Part shown: in pieces, positions 1-8,954 of the stretch
Layout of the letters: every line of letters begins with the position of its first letter
Position numbering within the stretch: position 1 is the first letter of the stretch
Source of the DNA: Thermomonas sp. XSG
GTDB taxonomy: Bacteria; Pseudomonadota; Gammaproteobacteria; Xanthomonadales; Xanthomonadaceae
NCBI RefSeq assembly: GCF_014678725.1
Contig: NZ_CP061497.1
Span: forward strand, 310,001-374,000
Reading direction: 5' to 3'
DNA: 64,000 nt
Translations under genes and position numbers: made by a program
Notes under the pieces: model-generated
What the model saw: the letters and a program-made list of their open reading frames with translations, nothing else
Told to the model about the DNA's origin: nothing
Database searches by the model: none

Positions 1-684
1 GCCGCCCGCGCCGCGCTGCTGCGCAGGGAACTGGAAGCGGGCTGGCGGCCGGCTGTCGCGATGGAACAGTTCGACACCAGCCAGCAGCCGGCGCTGGACG
101 CGGCCATGGCCGAATGCGGCGATGCCGCCTGCGTGGTGGCGCGGGTGGCCCCGCCGAAGGCCAGCTGGACGTGGGCGTACTACCAGCCGGTGATCGCTTT
201 GGCGCTGGAGTACAAACTGCCGCTACTGGCCGCCAACCTGTCGCGCGCCGATGCATCCAAGGTGGTGAAGGAAGGCTTCGCCGCGGCGCTGCCGGCCGAA
301 CTCATCGCCCGCTACAGGCTGGACGCGCTGCCTGCGGAAGTGCAGGCAGCGCAGGAAACCGAAGTGCGCGACAGCCACTGCGGCGCGCTGCCGGAATCGC
401 TGGTGGCGCCGATGGCGAAAGCGCAGATCGCCCGCGACGTGGTGATGACCGAGACCATGCGCATGCACGCGGCCAGCGGCGTGGTGCTGATTGCCGGCAA
501 CGGCCATGTGCGTGGCGATATCGCGGTGCCGTTCTGGCTGCGCGGCGACGGCATGGCACCGCGCGCGGTGGGCTTCCTGGAGCCCATGTCCAGCCCGACC
601 GCGTTCGACGAGGTTCACCGCATCCCCGCGGCCCGGCGCCCGGATCCCTGCGCCGGCTTCAAGGCCCCGAAAGCCGCTGGCTGA
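1..684 (+). CDS. ChaN-like haem-binding (Tiki superfamily) protein, 5' end missing
   Basis: The reading frame is open from base 1, so the true start lies left of the window. An internal ATG at 61 is not taken as the start because 20 in-frame codons precede it. The C-terminal half holds the segment IAGNGHVRGDIAVPFWL, which fits the conserved GNGHxRxDxGVP block of ChaN/haem-binding-uptake proteins. These are usually periplasmic or outer-membrane lipoproteins implicated in iron or haem handling. The lipoprotein signal would be in the missing part. Family assignment is fairly secure; substrate and role are inferred from the family only. Confidence 0.75.
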   Translation, partial: AARAALLRRELEAGWRPAVAMEQFDTSQQPALDAAMAECGDAACVVARVAPPKASWTWAYYQPVIALALEYKLPLLAANLSRADASKVVKEGFAAALPAELIARYRLDALPAEVQAAQETEVRDSHCGALPESLVAPMAKAQIARDVVMTETMRMHAASGVVLIAGNGHVRGDIAVPFWLRGDGMAPRAVGFLEPMSSPTAFDEVHRIPAARRPDPCAGFKAPKAAG

Positions 685-907
685 GTGCGGCGCGCGGCGG
701 CGGCGGCGCATCGCCACTCGCACTGCGCAGCGCGCCTTGATGGCCCCGCCGGGGGCCGTACCCATCCGTATGCCGACCCCGCTCCGGAGAATGGCCTAAA
801 ATGCCCGGCTGTGACGGGGGGTTCACCCGGCCACAGCCACCATATCCGCTTCCATCCCATAGCCACCGGTTCCGTAGTTCGCGACGGACCCGGCCGGAGT
901 TATTGCA

Positions 908-2008
908 ATGATCTTCGAAACGCTCGACATCTACGGCCACGAGCAGGTCGTGTTCTGCCACAACAAGGACGCTGGCCTGAAGGCGATCATCGCCATCCAC
1001 AACACCGTGCTGGGCCCCGCGCTGGGCGGCACCCGCATGTGGCCGTACAAGAGCGAGGCGGAAGCGCTGAACGACGTGCTGCGCCTGTCGCGCGGCATGA
1101 CCTACAAGAACGCCGTGGCCGGCCTGAACATCGGCGGCGGCAAGGCGGTGATCATCGGCAACCCGGCCACCGACAAGTCCGAGGCGCTGTTCCGCGCGTT
1201 CGGCCAGTTCGTGGAGTCGCTGGGCGGCCGCTACATCACCGCCGAGGACGTCGGCATCGACGTCAACGACATGGAATACGTGTACCGCGAGACCGAGTAC
1301 GTGACCGGCGTGCACCAGGTCCACGGCGGTTCGGGCGATCCCTCGCCGTTCACCGCCTACGGTTCGCTGCAGGGCCTGATGGCCACGCTGAACCGCAAGT
1401 TCGGTGACGAGGACGTGGGCAAGTATTCCTACGCCGTGCAGGGCCTGGGCCACGTGGGCATGGAATACGTGAAGCTGCTGAAGGAACGCGGCGCCAAGAT
1501 TTTCGTCACCGACATCAACCAGGCGCTGGTGGACAAGGCCGTGACCGAGTACGGCGCCGAGGCCGTGGGCCTGGACGAGATCTACGACGTGCCGGCCGAT
1601 GTGTATTCGCCGTGCGCGCTGGGCGGCACCGTCAACGAGCAGACCCTGCCGCGCTTCAAGTTTAAGGTGATCTGCGGTTCGGCCAACAACCAGCTGGCCA
1701 ACAACGAGATCGGCGACGAGGTGGTCAAGCGCGGCATCCTGTACGCGCCCGACTACGCGGTGAACGCGGGCGGCGTGATGAACGTGGCGCTGGAGCTCGA
1801 CGGCTACAACCGCGAGCGCGCCATGCGCATGATGCGCACGATCTATCACAACCTCTCGCGCATCTACGAAATCTCCGACCGCGACGGCATCCCGACCTAC
1901 CGCGCCGCCGACCGCCTGGCCGAAGAGCGCATCGAGAAGATCGGCAAGCTGAAGCTGCCGCTGGGCCGCGGCCGCACCCGCTTCCAGGGCCGCATCCGCG
2001 GGAATTGA
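908..2008 (+). CDS. ldh: Leucine dehydrogenase (Glu/Leu/Phe/Val dehydrogenase family)
   Basis: 366 residues, the usual size for NAD-dependent leucine/branched-chain amino-acid dehydrogenases. The segment ALGGTRMWPY is the glycine-rich substrate site, followed by the catalytic-lysine region (RGMTYKNAVAGLNIGGGKAV). A Rossmann segment (VQGLGHVGMEYVKLL) binds NAD and the C-terminal half carries AVNAGGVMNVALE. The enzyme deaminates leucine, valine or isoleucine to branched 2-oxo acids in the cytoplasm. The start ATG at 908 is preceded by GGCCGGAGTTATTGCA, giving a GGAG ribosome site. Isovaleryl-CoA dehydrogenase follows 215 bp downstream, which supports leucine rather than glutamate as substrate. 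In this group the oxo-acids also feed iso-branched fatty-acid primers (inference). Confidence 0.93.
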   Translation: MIFETLDIYGHEQVVFCHNKDAGLKAIIAIHNTVLGPALGGTRMWPYKSEAEALNDVLRLSRGMTYKNAVAGLNIGGGKAVIIGNPATDKSEALFRAFGQFVESLGGRYITAEDVGIDVNDMEYVYRETEYVTGVHQVHGGSGDPSPFTAYGSLQGLMATLNRKFGDEDVGKYSYAVQGLGHVGMEYVKLLKERGAKIFVTDINQALVDKAVTEYGAEAVGLDEIYDVPADVYSPCALGGTVNEQTLPRFKFKVICGSANNQLANNEIGDEVVKRGILYAPDYAVNAGGVMNVALELDGYNRERAMRMMRTIYHNLSRIYEISDRDGIPTYRAADRLAEERIEKIGKLKLPLGRGRTRFQGRIRGN

Positions 2009-2030
2009 TCGGGCGTTGCCCGATCAATTC
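2002..2030 (+). terminator. Perfect 13-bp stem-loop overlapping the ldh stop codon
   Basis: GAATTGATCGGGC (2002-2014) pairs with GCCCGATCAATTC (2018-2030) around a GTT loop. The TGA stop of ldh (2006-2008) lies inside the left arm. No U-run follows, so this may be a 3'-end stabilising hairpin rather than a true intrinsic terminator. A better terminator follows at 2111. Confidence 0.6.
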
Positions 2031-2110
2031 TTGATGGGCTTCCACAACCCCGCCGCTGTCGTGGCGCCCCCTTGACTCAAGGGGGCTTGGCAAGTGGAGC
2101 TGCCTCGCTG

Positions 2111-2136
2111 AAACGCCCGGCTTGCCGGGCGTTTTT
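2111..2136 (+). terminator. Rho-independent terminator after ldh
   Basis: AAACGCCCGGC (2111-2121) and GCCGGGCGTTT (2124-2134) form a GC-rich stem that ends in a run of T (2132-2136). It separates ldh from the isovaleryl-CoA dehydrogenase gene, so the two are probably transcribed separately. Confidence 0.85.
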
Positions 2137-2159
2137 GTACGGCGAGGGCCCTGTTGCCG

Positions 2160-2175
2160 GTCAATTACAATTGAC
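2160..2175. promoter_or_regulatory. Palindromic candidate operator upstream of isovaleryl-CoA dehydrogenase
   Basis: GTCAATT-AC-AATTGAC is a 7-bp inverted repeat located 48 bp before the ATG at 2224, in an AT-rich pocket of otherwise GC-rich sequence. Its position and symmetry suit a dimeric repressor of leucine/isovalerate catabolism. Which regulator binds is unknown. Confidence 0.4.
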
Positions 2176-2223
2176 CTATCCGGCCCGCAGCCAGCGGGCC
2201 TTCCGACACCTTCGAGGAATCCC

Positions 2224-3381
2224 ATGCGTCCCTTCCCCCTTGGCGAAGACATCGATGCCCTGCGTGAGGCGGTCCGCCGTTTTGCCGAAACCGAGATCGC
2301 GCCGCGCGCGGCCAAGGCGGACGAGGACAACTGGTTCCCGCAGGAGCTGTGGCCGATGCTGGGCGAGATGGGCCTGCTGGGCATGACCATCCCGGGCGAA
2401 TACGGCGGCAGCGGCCTGGGCTACCTGGCCCACCTGGTGGCGATGGAAGAGATCAGCCGCGCCTCGGGCGCGATCGGCCTGTCCTACGGCGCGCATTCCA
2501 ACCTCTGCGTCAACAACCTGTACGCGAACGGCAACGAAGCGCAGCGGGCGAAGTATTTGCCCAAGCTGTGCAGCGGCGAGTTCAAGGGCGCGCTGGCAAT
2601 GAGCGAGCCCGGCGCCGGCTCCGACGTGGTGGGCTCGATGAGCTGCCGCGCAGAGCTCAAGGGCGATGTATGGATCGCCAACGGCAACAAGATGTGGATC
2701 ACCAACGGCCCCGAGGCCGACGTGCTGATCGTCTACATGCGCACCGCCAGCCGCGAGCTGGGCAGCAAATGCATGACCGCCTTCATCGTCGAGAAGGGCA
2801 TGAAGGGTTTCTCCACCGCGCAGAAGCTGGACAAGCTGGGCATGCGCGGCAGCAACACCTGCGAGCTGGTGTTCGAGAACTGCGAGATCCCGCAGGAAAA
2901 CGTGCTGGGCGAGGTCAACAACGGCGTCAAGGTGCTGATGAGCGGCCTGAACACCGAGCGCCTCGTCCTGTCCGGCGGCCCCATCGGATTGATGCAGGCG
3001 GCGCTGGACATCGCCCTGCCCTACGTGCGCGAACGCCGCCAGTTCGGCCAGGCCATCGGCACCTTCGAGCTGATGCAGGCCAAGATCGCCGACATGTACA
3101 CCGCGCTGCAGTCCAGCCGCGCCTTCGCCTACCAGGTGGCGCGCGACTACGACGCCGGCCACAAGAGCCGCATCGACGCCGCGTCCTGCCTGCTGCACTC
3201 CAGCGAGGCGGCGGTGCAGGTGGCGCTGGAAGCCATCCAGTCGCTGGGCGGCAACGGCTACATCAACGAATTTGCGACCGGCCGCATCCTGCGCGATGCC
3301 AAGCTGTACGCGATCGGCGCCGGCACCAACGAGATCCGCCGCATGCTGATCGGCCGCGAGCTGTTCGCCGGCAACCACTGA
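2224..3381 (+). CDS. ivd: Isovaleryl-CoA dehydrogenase (acyl-CoA dehydrogenase)
   Basis: 385 residues. This FAD enzyme oxidises isovaleryl-CoA to 3-methylcrotonyl-CoA in leucine breakdown and passes electrons to ETF. Visible signatures are [18 protein letters not shown] (FAD/substrate loop), [16 protein letters not shown], and the C-terminal [20 protein letters not shown] block. The conserved glutamate after the GLNTERLV segment fits the isovaleryl-CoA dehydrogenase subgroup. The ATG at 2224 is chosen because AGGAATCCC precedes it; an upstream in-frame ATG at 2122 would add a non-homologous extension overlapping the terminator. The usual partners (3-methylcrotonyl-CoA carboxylase, hydratase) are not in the next positions. 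The start and general function are well supported; strict chain-length specificity is inferred. Confidence 0.9.
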   Translation: MRPFPLGEDIDALREAVRRFAETEIAPRAAKADEDNWFPQELWPMLGEMGLLGMTIPGEYGGSGLGYLAHLVAMEEISRASGAIGLSYGAHSNLCVNNLYANGNEAQRAKYLPKLCSGEFKGALAMSEPGAGSDVVGSMSCRAELKGDVWIANGNKMWITNGPEADVLIVYMRTASRELGSKCMTAFIVEKGMKGFSTAQKLDKLGMRGSNTCELVFENCEIPQENVLGEVNNGVKVLMSGLNTERLVLSGGPIGLMQAALDIALPYVRERRQFGQAIGTFELMQAKIADMYTALQSSRAFAYQVARDYDAGHKSRIDAASCLLHSSEAAVQVALEAIQSLGGNGYINEFATGRILRDAKLYAIGAGTNEIRRMLIGRELFAGNH

Positions 3382-3396
3382 GTCACGCCCGCCACA

Positions 3397-3421
3397 GCCG
3401 ACGCCGGCAACCGGCGTCGGC
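3397..3421. terminator. Hairpin between convergent genes
   Basis: GCCGACGCCGG (3397-3407) pairs with CCGGCGTCGGC (3411-3421) around CAA. It sits in the 45-bp gap between the convergent ivd and diguanylate cyclase genes. There is no U-tract, so termination would rely on the stem alone or on Rho. Confidence 0.5.
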
Positions 3422-3426
3422 GCAGG

Positions 3427-4884
3427 TCAAGCCTGGCCGGCCGCGCGACATCCGGGCGGCGGCTGGTCCCAACTGCGCGCCCGCATCGCGCCTGGCCCGC
3501 TGCCGCCGGCCAGGCACTCCGCGCAACCGGTCATCTCGAAACGGTCGCGTCCGAGGTCCTTGGCCCGATACAGCGCGGCGTCGGCACGCTGCAGCAGCGA
3601 TGCGGCCGCCACATCGGCATCGCAGGCCTCGGCGCCGCCGGCGCTGCTGGTCAGCGGCCGCAGCGGCCACGCGTTGGCGCGGATGGCATGCAGCACGCGT
3701 TCGGCGATCGCCGGCAGCTGGTGCAGGTGGGCGCCGTGGATCACCAGCACGAACTCCTCGCCGCCATAGCGGAAGGCCGCGTCCTCCGGACGTAGCGTGG
3801 CGCGCAGTAGCCGGCCGATCTCGCGCAGGGCGTCGTCGCCGGCCTGGTGACCGAAGTCGTCGTTGTAGGCCTTGAAGTGGTCCAGGTCCAGCATCAGCAG
3901 CGAGAACGGCAGCCGCTGGCGGCGGTCCTGATGCAGCAGCCCCTGCAGCACTTCATCCAGCTTGCGCCGGTTGCCCAGCCCCGTCAGCGCATCGGTGTCG
4001 GCGGCATCGCGAAGTCGCAGCGAGGCTTCGCGCAGGCGTTCGCTGCGGTCCAGCAACGCCGCCACCAGCCAGATCATCCACGCCAGTGATCCGCCGGTGA
4101 ACACCGCGCCGAGGGTGGAAGCAACCACCTGCGACACGCCGAAACGGGTCTCCAGCAGCTTGAACGCGAAGGTGTAGGCCAACGGCAGCAGCAGCGCCGG
4201 CAGCAACAGACTGCGCGCCAAAACGCCACCCAGCGTCGCGGCGGTACTGACCCGGGTCAGGCCGGTGGTCGGCACCGACGACATCCACCCCAGCGTACCG
4301 AACAGCAGCAACGCGCCGGTGAGGATGGGCAGGCGCTCCAGCAGGCTTTCGCCGTGCTCGGCGAGCACGAACGCGAACGAGGCCAGGCTGGCCATCGCGA
4401 TGGCCAGCACGCCGAGCCCGAGCATCTCGCGCAGCACCAGCGCGCGGGCATTGAGGACCAGCAGCCCCTGCCCGCCGAGCAGCAGGAAGCCGCAGGCCGC
4501 CAGCTCCGCCATCCGCACCGGCGGCCGCTGGCCGGCGCCAGAAGCGGCATCCAGCCACGCGGCGATGCCGCGATAGCCGGCGTGCGTGTATTCCAGCAGC
4601 GAATCCGCCGCCAGCACCACGACTATCGTGCACAGCAGGCTGGCCAGACGCCGGACCCAGCGGCGGCCGGTACCGACCATGGCCAGCGCCAGCCCCGACA
4701 GCAGGACGCACAGCGCGGCGGTCAGGCGCATGTCGCGGCCGCCCAGGTCCGGCAAGAGATCGACCTGCGTCGCCCATTCCAGGCTGCTGCCAAGGCCGAC
4801 CCCGATCATGAGCAGGCTGGCCAGGCGCGAGTACAGCCGGTAGCCGCGCATCGCCCAGCGGCTGTGGACGAATTCGGTGTTCAT
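3427..4884 (-). CDS. Membrane diguanylate cyclase (GGDEF), paralogue A
   Basis: 485 residues. The first roughly 280 residues are mostly hydrophobic helices (about eight predicted membrane spans, unnamed sensor fold). A GGDEF domain opens with DTDALTGLGNRRK. The active site is GGEEF, preceded five residues earlier by RPED, an intact product-inhibition I-site, so it should make c-di-GMP and be feedback-inhibited. The tail contains GCAECLAGG and WDQPPPGCR, also seen in the neighbouring paralogue at 5183-6637. The ATG at 4884 has GGGGGAG upstream and matches the paralogue start; a longer in-frame start at 5076 would add low-complexity sequence absent from the paralogue. It lies 298 bp downstream of its paralogue, probably as a tandem duplication. 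The signal sensed is unknown. Confidence 0.88.
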   Translation of the reverse strand: MNTEFVHSRWAMRGYRLYSRLASLLMIGVGLGSSLEWATQVDLLPDLGGRDMRLTAALCVLLSGLALAMVGTGRRWVRRLASLLCTIVVVLAADSLLEYTHAGYRGIAAWLDAASGAGQRPPVRMAELAACGFLLLGGQGLLVLNARALVLREMLGLGVLAIAMASLASFAFVLAEHGESLLERLPILTGALLLFGTLGWMSSVPTTGLTRVSTAATLGGVLARSLLLPALLLPLAYTFAFKLLETRFGVSQVVASTLGAVFTGGSLAWMIWLVAALLDRSERLREASLRLRDAADTDALTGLGNRRKLDEVLQGLLHQDRRQRLPFSLLMLDLDHFKAYNDDFGHQAGDDALREIGRLLRATLRPEDAAFRYGGEEFVLVIHGAHLHQLPAIAERVLHAIRANAWPLRPLTSSAGGAEACDADVAAASLLQRADAALYRAKDLGRDRFEMTGCAECLAGGSGPGAMRARSWDQPPPGCRAAGQA

Positions 4885-5062
4885 CCCTGGCTCCCCCGGC
4901 GGCGGCCACGGCGTCGCGGCCACGGCCGGACCCGCGCCGGATCGCGCGTGCGAGTGGTCGTGAACGCCGGACTGTTGCCCAAGTGCCTGCCCCCCGTGGC
5001 CTCCGCACGCGCATGCAACACGGCGGATAACGCAGCGTAGGCACGGACCGGCCCCGGCCTTG

Positions 5063-5076
5063 TTGACTGGAGTCAA
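5063..5076. promoter_or_regulatory. Inverted repeat in the gap between the two diguanylate cyclases
   Basis: TTGACT-GG-AGTCAA is a perfect 6-bp inverted repeat with a 2-bp centre, in the 298-bp gap 4885-5182. Read on the minus strand it could serve as operator or -35 region for paralogue A, but no convincing -10 follows at normal spacing. The rest of the gap is GC-rich with no coding potential I can support. Confidence 0.3.
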
Positions 5077-5182
5077 TATATTCCCGGGCTGCGCGGCCGC
5101 AGCCCCAACCAGTCAGCTGCCATACGGCCCGGGCCGCAGCAGCCCGGTCCGACGCCGGCACCAACCGGCAGCAGCGACGGCA

Positions 5183-6637
5183 TCATGCCGCTACGCCACC
5201 GCGGCATCCCGGCGGCGGCTGGTCCCATTCCCGCGCGCGCAGCGCGGGCGGCGCACTGCGGCTGGCGAAGCACTCGGCGCAGCCCATCGCCTCGAAACGA
5301 TCGCGGCCATTGCGCTTGGCCCGGTACAGCGACGCATCGGCACGCTGCAGTAGGGTCGCCGCGGAGTCGGCATCGCAGACCTCGGCCCCACCGATGCTGG
5401 CGGTCAAGGGCAGCAGCGGCCAGTCGTTGGCGCGGATGGTGTGCAGGATCCGCGCCGCGATCACCGGCAGTTGCGGCATGCGCACGCCGTGGACGAGCAG
5501 GACGAATTCCTCGCCGCCGTACCGCACGGCAACATCGCGCGGGCGCAGCACGGTGCGCAGGAGCCGGCCGATCTCGCGCAGGGCCTCGTCGCCGGCCTGG
5601 TGCCCGTAACCGTCGTTGTAGGCCTTGAAGTGGTCGACATCCAGCACCAGCAGCGAGAACGGCGTGCGCTGCTGCCGGTATTCGCGCAACAGCGCATCGA
5701 TCTCGGCGTCGAACTTGCGGCGGTTGCCCAGACCGGTGAGAGAATCCGTATCGGCCACGTCGCGCAGCTGCAGCGAGGCTTCGCGCAGGCGCTCGCTGCG
5801 ATCCAGCAGCGCGGCGACCAGCCAGATCATCCACGCCACCGAACCGCCCGTGAACACCGCACCCAAGGTGGAAGCGATGATCTGCGGCACGCCGAAGCGC
5901 GTCTCCAGCAGCTTGAACGCGAAGGTGTAGGCCAGCGGCAGCAGCAGCGCCGGCAGCAGCAGGCTGCGGGCGAACACCCCGCCCAGGGTGGCGGCAGTGC
6001 TAATCCGGGTCAGCCCGGTGGTGGGTGTCGAAGACATCCATCCCAGCGTGCCGAACAGCAGCGAGATGCCGGTCAGCGGCGGCAGGTGGTCGAGCAGGCT
6101 TTCACCGCGCTGCGCCAGCAGGAATGCCAGCGAGGCCACGCTGGCCATGGCGATGGCCAGGACGCCGAGGCCGAACGCCTCGCGCAGCACCACCGCGCGC
6201 GAATTCAGGACCAGGATGCCCTGCCCGCCCAGCAGCACGAAGGCACAGGCCGCCAGCTCCGCCATCAGCACCGGCGGTCGCACCCCTGCACCGGACACGG
6301 CATCCAACCAGCCGGCCACGCCGCGATACCCCGCGACACCGTGTTCAAGCAGCGCATCGGCGCCAAGGCCGATTATCGCCGCGCACAGCAGGCTGGCGGC
6401 CAGCCGAAGGGCTTTGCCGCCAAGGCCGACCGCCGCCAGCGCCAGCCCGGACAGCAGGATGCACAGGGCTGCGGTCAGGCGCATGTCACGCCCGCCCAGG
6501 TCCGGCACCAGGTTGAGGTCAAGCCACCATTCCAGGCTGCTGCACAGGCCCACCAGCACCATCAGTGCACTGGCCAGCAGCGAGTACAACCGGTATCCGC
6601 GGACCGCCCAACCACTGTGACGGAATTCCGCCGTCAT
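5183..6637 (-). CDS. Membrane diguanylate cyclase (GGDEF), paralogue B
   Basis: 484 residues, colinear with paralogue A over its whole length: the same N-terminal multi-spanning region, the same linker (WMIWLVAALLDRSERLREAS) and the same GGDEF module. GGEEF is at residues 374-378 with the I-site RPRD at 365-368. The C-terminal tail again has GCAEC (452-456) and WDQPPPGCR (471-479). It should synthesise c-di-GMP at the inner membrane. Its ATG overlaps the stop of the upstream GGDEF-EAL gene by 4 bp (ATGA), so the two are translationally coupled. Enzyme type is well supported by active-site residues; the input signal is not known. Confidence 0.9.
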   Translation of the reverse strand: MTAEFRHSGWAVRGYRLYSLLASALMVLVGLCSSLEWWLDLNLVPDLGGRDMRLTAALCILLSGLALAAVGLGGKALRLAASLLCAAIIGLGADALLEHGVAGYRGVAGWLDAVSGAGVRPPVLMAELAACAFVLLGGQGILVLNSRAVVLREAFGLGVLAIAMASVASLAFLLAQRGESLLDHLPPLTGISLLFGTLGWMSSTPTTGLTRISTAATLGGVFARSLLLPALLLPLAYTFAFKLLETRFGVPQIIASTLGAVFTGGSVAWMIWLVAALLDRSERLREASLQLRDVADTDSLTGLGNRRKFDAEIDALLREYRQQRTPFSLLVLDVDHFKAYNDGYGHQAGDEALREIGRLLRTVLRPRDVAVRYGGEEFVLLVHGVRMPQLPVIAARILHTIRANDWPLLPLTASIGGAEVCDADSAATLLQRADASLYRAKRNGRDRFEAMGCAECFASRSAPPALRAREWDQPPPGCRGGVAA

Positions 6638-8178
6638 CCGGTCTGGTATCCGCAGGCGCCGCCCGCCGGCCGGAAGGAGGCCATCGCCACGCTTCCCAGC
6701 AGCGGCAGCGCGCAGCAGTCACTGGACTTGCCGCAGGCCAGCAGCTCCCCGCGGCAGCCGGCCAGTCCCCATGCGGTGCCCGGCCGGTAGTCCGACAGGA
6801 ACTCGCAGAGGTCGGCGACGGACAAAGCCTTGCTGGCCAGCCAGCCCTGGAATCCGTCGCAGCCGTAGCCACACAGCAGCGAGAGTTGCCGCGCCGTTTC
6901 CACGCCCTCGGCGATCACTGCAAGATCCAGGCTGTGGGCCAGCCGCACCAGCCCCTGGACCAGCTTGCGCGCCTTTTCCGACACCTCCAGCTGGCGCACG
7001 AACGACCGGTCGACCTTGATGGCGCTTACCGGCAGACCGCAGAGATAGGACAGCGACGAGAACCCGGTGCCGAAGTCGTCGATGGTGGTGCGGACACCGA
7101 AATCCGCGAGCTCGCGCATCACCGCCGCCGCCAGCTCCGGACTCTCGACCACCGCGCTCTCGGTCAATTCGATCTCGATGGACTCCGGCGGCAGCGCGTA
7201 CTTGCTCAACTCGATGCGCACCCGCTCCACCAGCTCGGTGCTGCACAACTGCAGCGCGGACAGGTTGATCGCGACACGCAGCGGCCAGCCGGCGTCATGC
7301 AGCATGCCGGCGCAGCGGCAGGCTTCGGACAACACCCAATCGCCGAGTTCGCCGATCAGGCCGCCGGCTTCGGCGGCGGGAACGAAGCGGGATGGCGGGA
7401 TGTCCCCATGCTGCGGATGGGTCCAGCGCAGCAGCGCCTCCACCCCCTGCAGATGGCCACCGGGCAGGTGGAACTGCGGCTGAAAATGCAGGGTCAGCTG
7501 GTCGCCGGCGCGCAGCGCCTCGCGCAGCAGCGACTGCATCTCGAGATGGTCCTCAGCCCGCTGCGCCAGTTCCGGCCGGAACCTGCAGACACCGCCACGG
7601 CGCTGGGCTTTGGCGCGATACAGCGCCATGTCGGCGCGGCAGACAAGGCTGGCGGCGGTATTGGCATCCGCGGGATATGCGGCAAACCCGATGCTGCAGC
7701 TGCTGTAGCGCAGGCCCGGGCCGACCCGGAATGGCTCCATGAACGCTTCGCGAAGCTGCAGTGCGCGCATGCGCGCGCCTTTGGCATCGACGCCGGGCAG
7801 CAGCACGCAGAATTCATCGCCGCCCATCCGCGCCAGCACCGCTTCTTCCGGCAGGCCGGCCCGCAGCCGCTCGACGACCCGCAGCAGCAGGCAGTCGCCC
7901 TGCTCGTAGCCATCGCAATCATTGATCGCGCGGAAATTGTCGAGATCCAGCAACAGTGCGGCGACCGGGAAGGCCGGCGCTGACCGCAGCCTGCGGTCCA
8001 GCCAGTCCTGCAGCCAGACCCGTCCAGGCAATCCGGTCAGCGGATCGAAGCCCACCCGGCTGGCACCGTCGTCGCCCGGCCGGCCGGTGCCCAACCACTG
8101 GCGCAGCTTCACCCACAAGCGCCGGTGACCCGCGCTTGCGTCTACCGCCACGTGCTGTCGTTCCGACACATGCGTCAC
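6634..8178 (-). CDS. Cytoplasmic GGDEF-EAL protein (c-di-GMP turnover)
   Basis: 514 residues with no membrane segment. The GGDEF domain begins near residue 42 (FDPLTGLPGRVWL), with MGGDEF at 118-123 and no RxxD I-site in the expected place. The EAL domain runs from about residue 215 to 470. It has EAL at 247-249, INLSALQ, IELTES, TIDDFGTGFSS, IKVDRSF and AEGVET, so the phosphodiesterase metal ligands look complete. Both activities are possible. The extreme C-terminus is cysteine-rich (CRGELLACGKSSDCC) and is not part of either domain. It is first in a three-gene c-di-GMP unit with the two membrane cyclases. It could act as their opposing enzyme (inference). Confidence 0.88.
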   Translation of the reverse strand: MTHVSERQHVAVDASAGHRRLWVKLRQWLGTGRPGDDGASRVGFDPLTGLPGRVWLQDWLDRRLRSAPAFPVAALLLDLDNFRAINDCDGYEQGDCLLLRVVERLRAGLPEEAVLARMGGDEFCVLLPGVDAKGARMRALQLREAFMEPFRVGPGLRYSSCSIGFAAYPADANTAASLVCRADMALYRAKAQRRGGVCRFRPELAQRAEDHLEMQSLLREALRAGDQLTLHFQPQFHLPGGHLQGVEALLRWTHPQHGDIPPSRFVPAAEAGGLIGELGDWVLSEACRCAGMLHDAGWPLRVAINLSALQLCSTELVERVRIELSKYALPPESIEIELTESAVVESPELAAAVMRELADFGVRTTIDDFGTGFSSLSYLCGLPVSAIKVDRSFVRQLEVSEKARKLVQGLVRLAHSLDLAVIAEGVETARQLSLLCGYGCDGFQGWLASKALSVADLCEFLSDYRPGTAWGLAGCRGELLACGKSSDCCALPLLGSVAMASFRPAGGACGYQTG

Positions 8179-8321
8179 GTCACCCCCTGGTACCAGCCAC
8201 CCGGCATCGTTGCAGCAGCCGTGAAGTGGTGGCCATCAGCACAGGATTACTTGCGCTGTAGGCGCAGGATTCATTTTCCGCGACCGCATTCGAAGCGGAT
8301 TTCCACGCGCTACCCTCGCGC

Positions 8322-8954
8322 TCACTTCACCAGCCGGTGCCGCAGTGCATAGCGAATCAACTCGCCATCCGACGCCACGCCGAGCTTCTGCATCAACCGG
8401 AACTTATGGGTGCTGACGGTCTTGGGGGAAATCCCCAGTGCAGCCGCGATCGCCGGAATGGTGTCGCCTCCGGCGAAGCGGCGGAACACGTCGAATTCCC
8501 GGTCGGACAACTGGTGGTGCGGCACGGCTCCTTCCTCGGCACTGCCCTGGAACAGTACCCGCGAGGCCACCGCCTGCTCCACGTAGGGCCGGCCGCGCGA
8601 CACCGTGCGAACCGCGTCGAACAGCGCTTCCGGTTCGCCATCCTTGGTGAGGTAGCCGGCCGCGCCGGCCGCGATCGCGCGCCGCGCGATTTCCGCCTCG
8701 TCGTGGACGGTCAGCACCAGAACAGGCAGCTTCGGCAACTCGTTGCGAACCCGCTTGATCAGCTCGATACCGTTCGGACCGGGCATGTTCAGGTCGAGCA
8801 ACAGCACGTCGTGTCCACCCCGTGGCGCCTGCGACAGCACTTCCCGGCCGCTGCGTGCCTCGCCGGACACTTCCATGTCGCCGGCGAACGCGAGGACCCG
8901 GCGCAGCCCCTCGCGGAAGATCGCATGGTCGTCGGCGATGAATACCCTGATCAT
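8322..8954 (-). CDS. NarL/FixJ-type response regulator
   Basis: 210 residues. A receiver domain has the acidic pair IADDH and phospho-acceptor Asp54 in LLLDLNMPGP, with TKD near residue 105. The C-terminal LuxR-type helix-turn-helix carries the core LSDREFDVFRRFAGGDTIP and GISPKTVSTHKFRLMQKL. ATG at 8954 is preceded by AAGGGGAG and overlaps the kinase stop by 4 bp, so kinase and regulator are co-translated. It likely acts as a transcription factor phosphorylated by the adjacent HisKA_3 kinase. Targets are unknown; the divergent chemoreceptor genes or the downstream c-di-GMP genes (143 bp away) are candidates by position only. Confidence 0.92.
   Translation of the reverse strand: MIRVFIADDHAIFREGLRRVLAFAGDMEVSGEARSGREVLSQAPRGGHDVLLLDLNMPGPNGIELIKRVRNELPKLPVLVLTVHDEAEIARRAIAAGAAGYLTKDGEPEALFDAVRTVSRGRPYVEQAVASRVLFQGSAEEGAVPHHQLSDREFDVFRRFAGGDTIPAIAAALGISPKTVSTHKFRLMQKLGVASDGELIRYALRHRLVK

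Noticed and set aside
4885-5076. N-terminal extension of diguanylate cyclase A to 5076
   Set aside because: The extra 64 residues are low complexity and absent from the colinear paralogue, whereas the internal ATG at 4884 has a good ribosome site.
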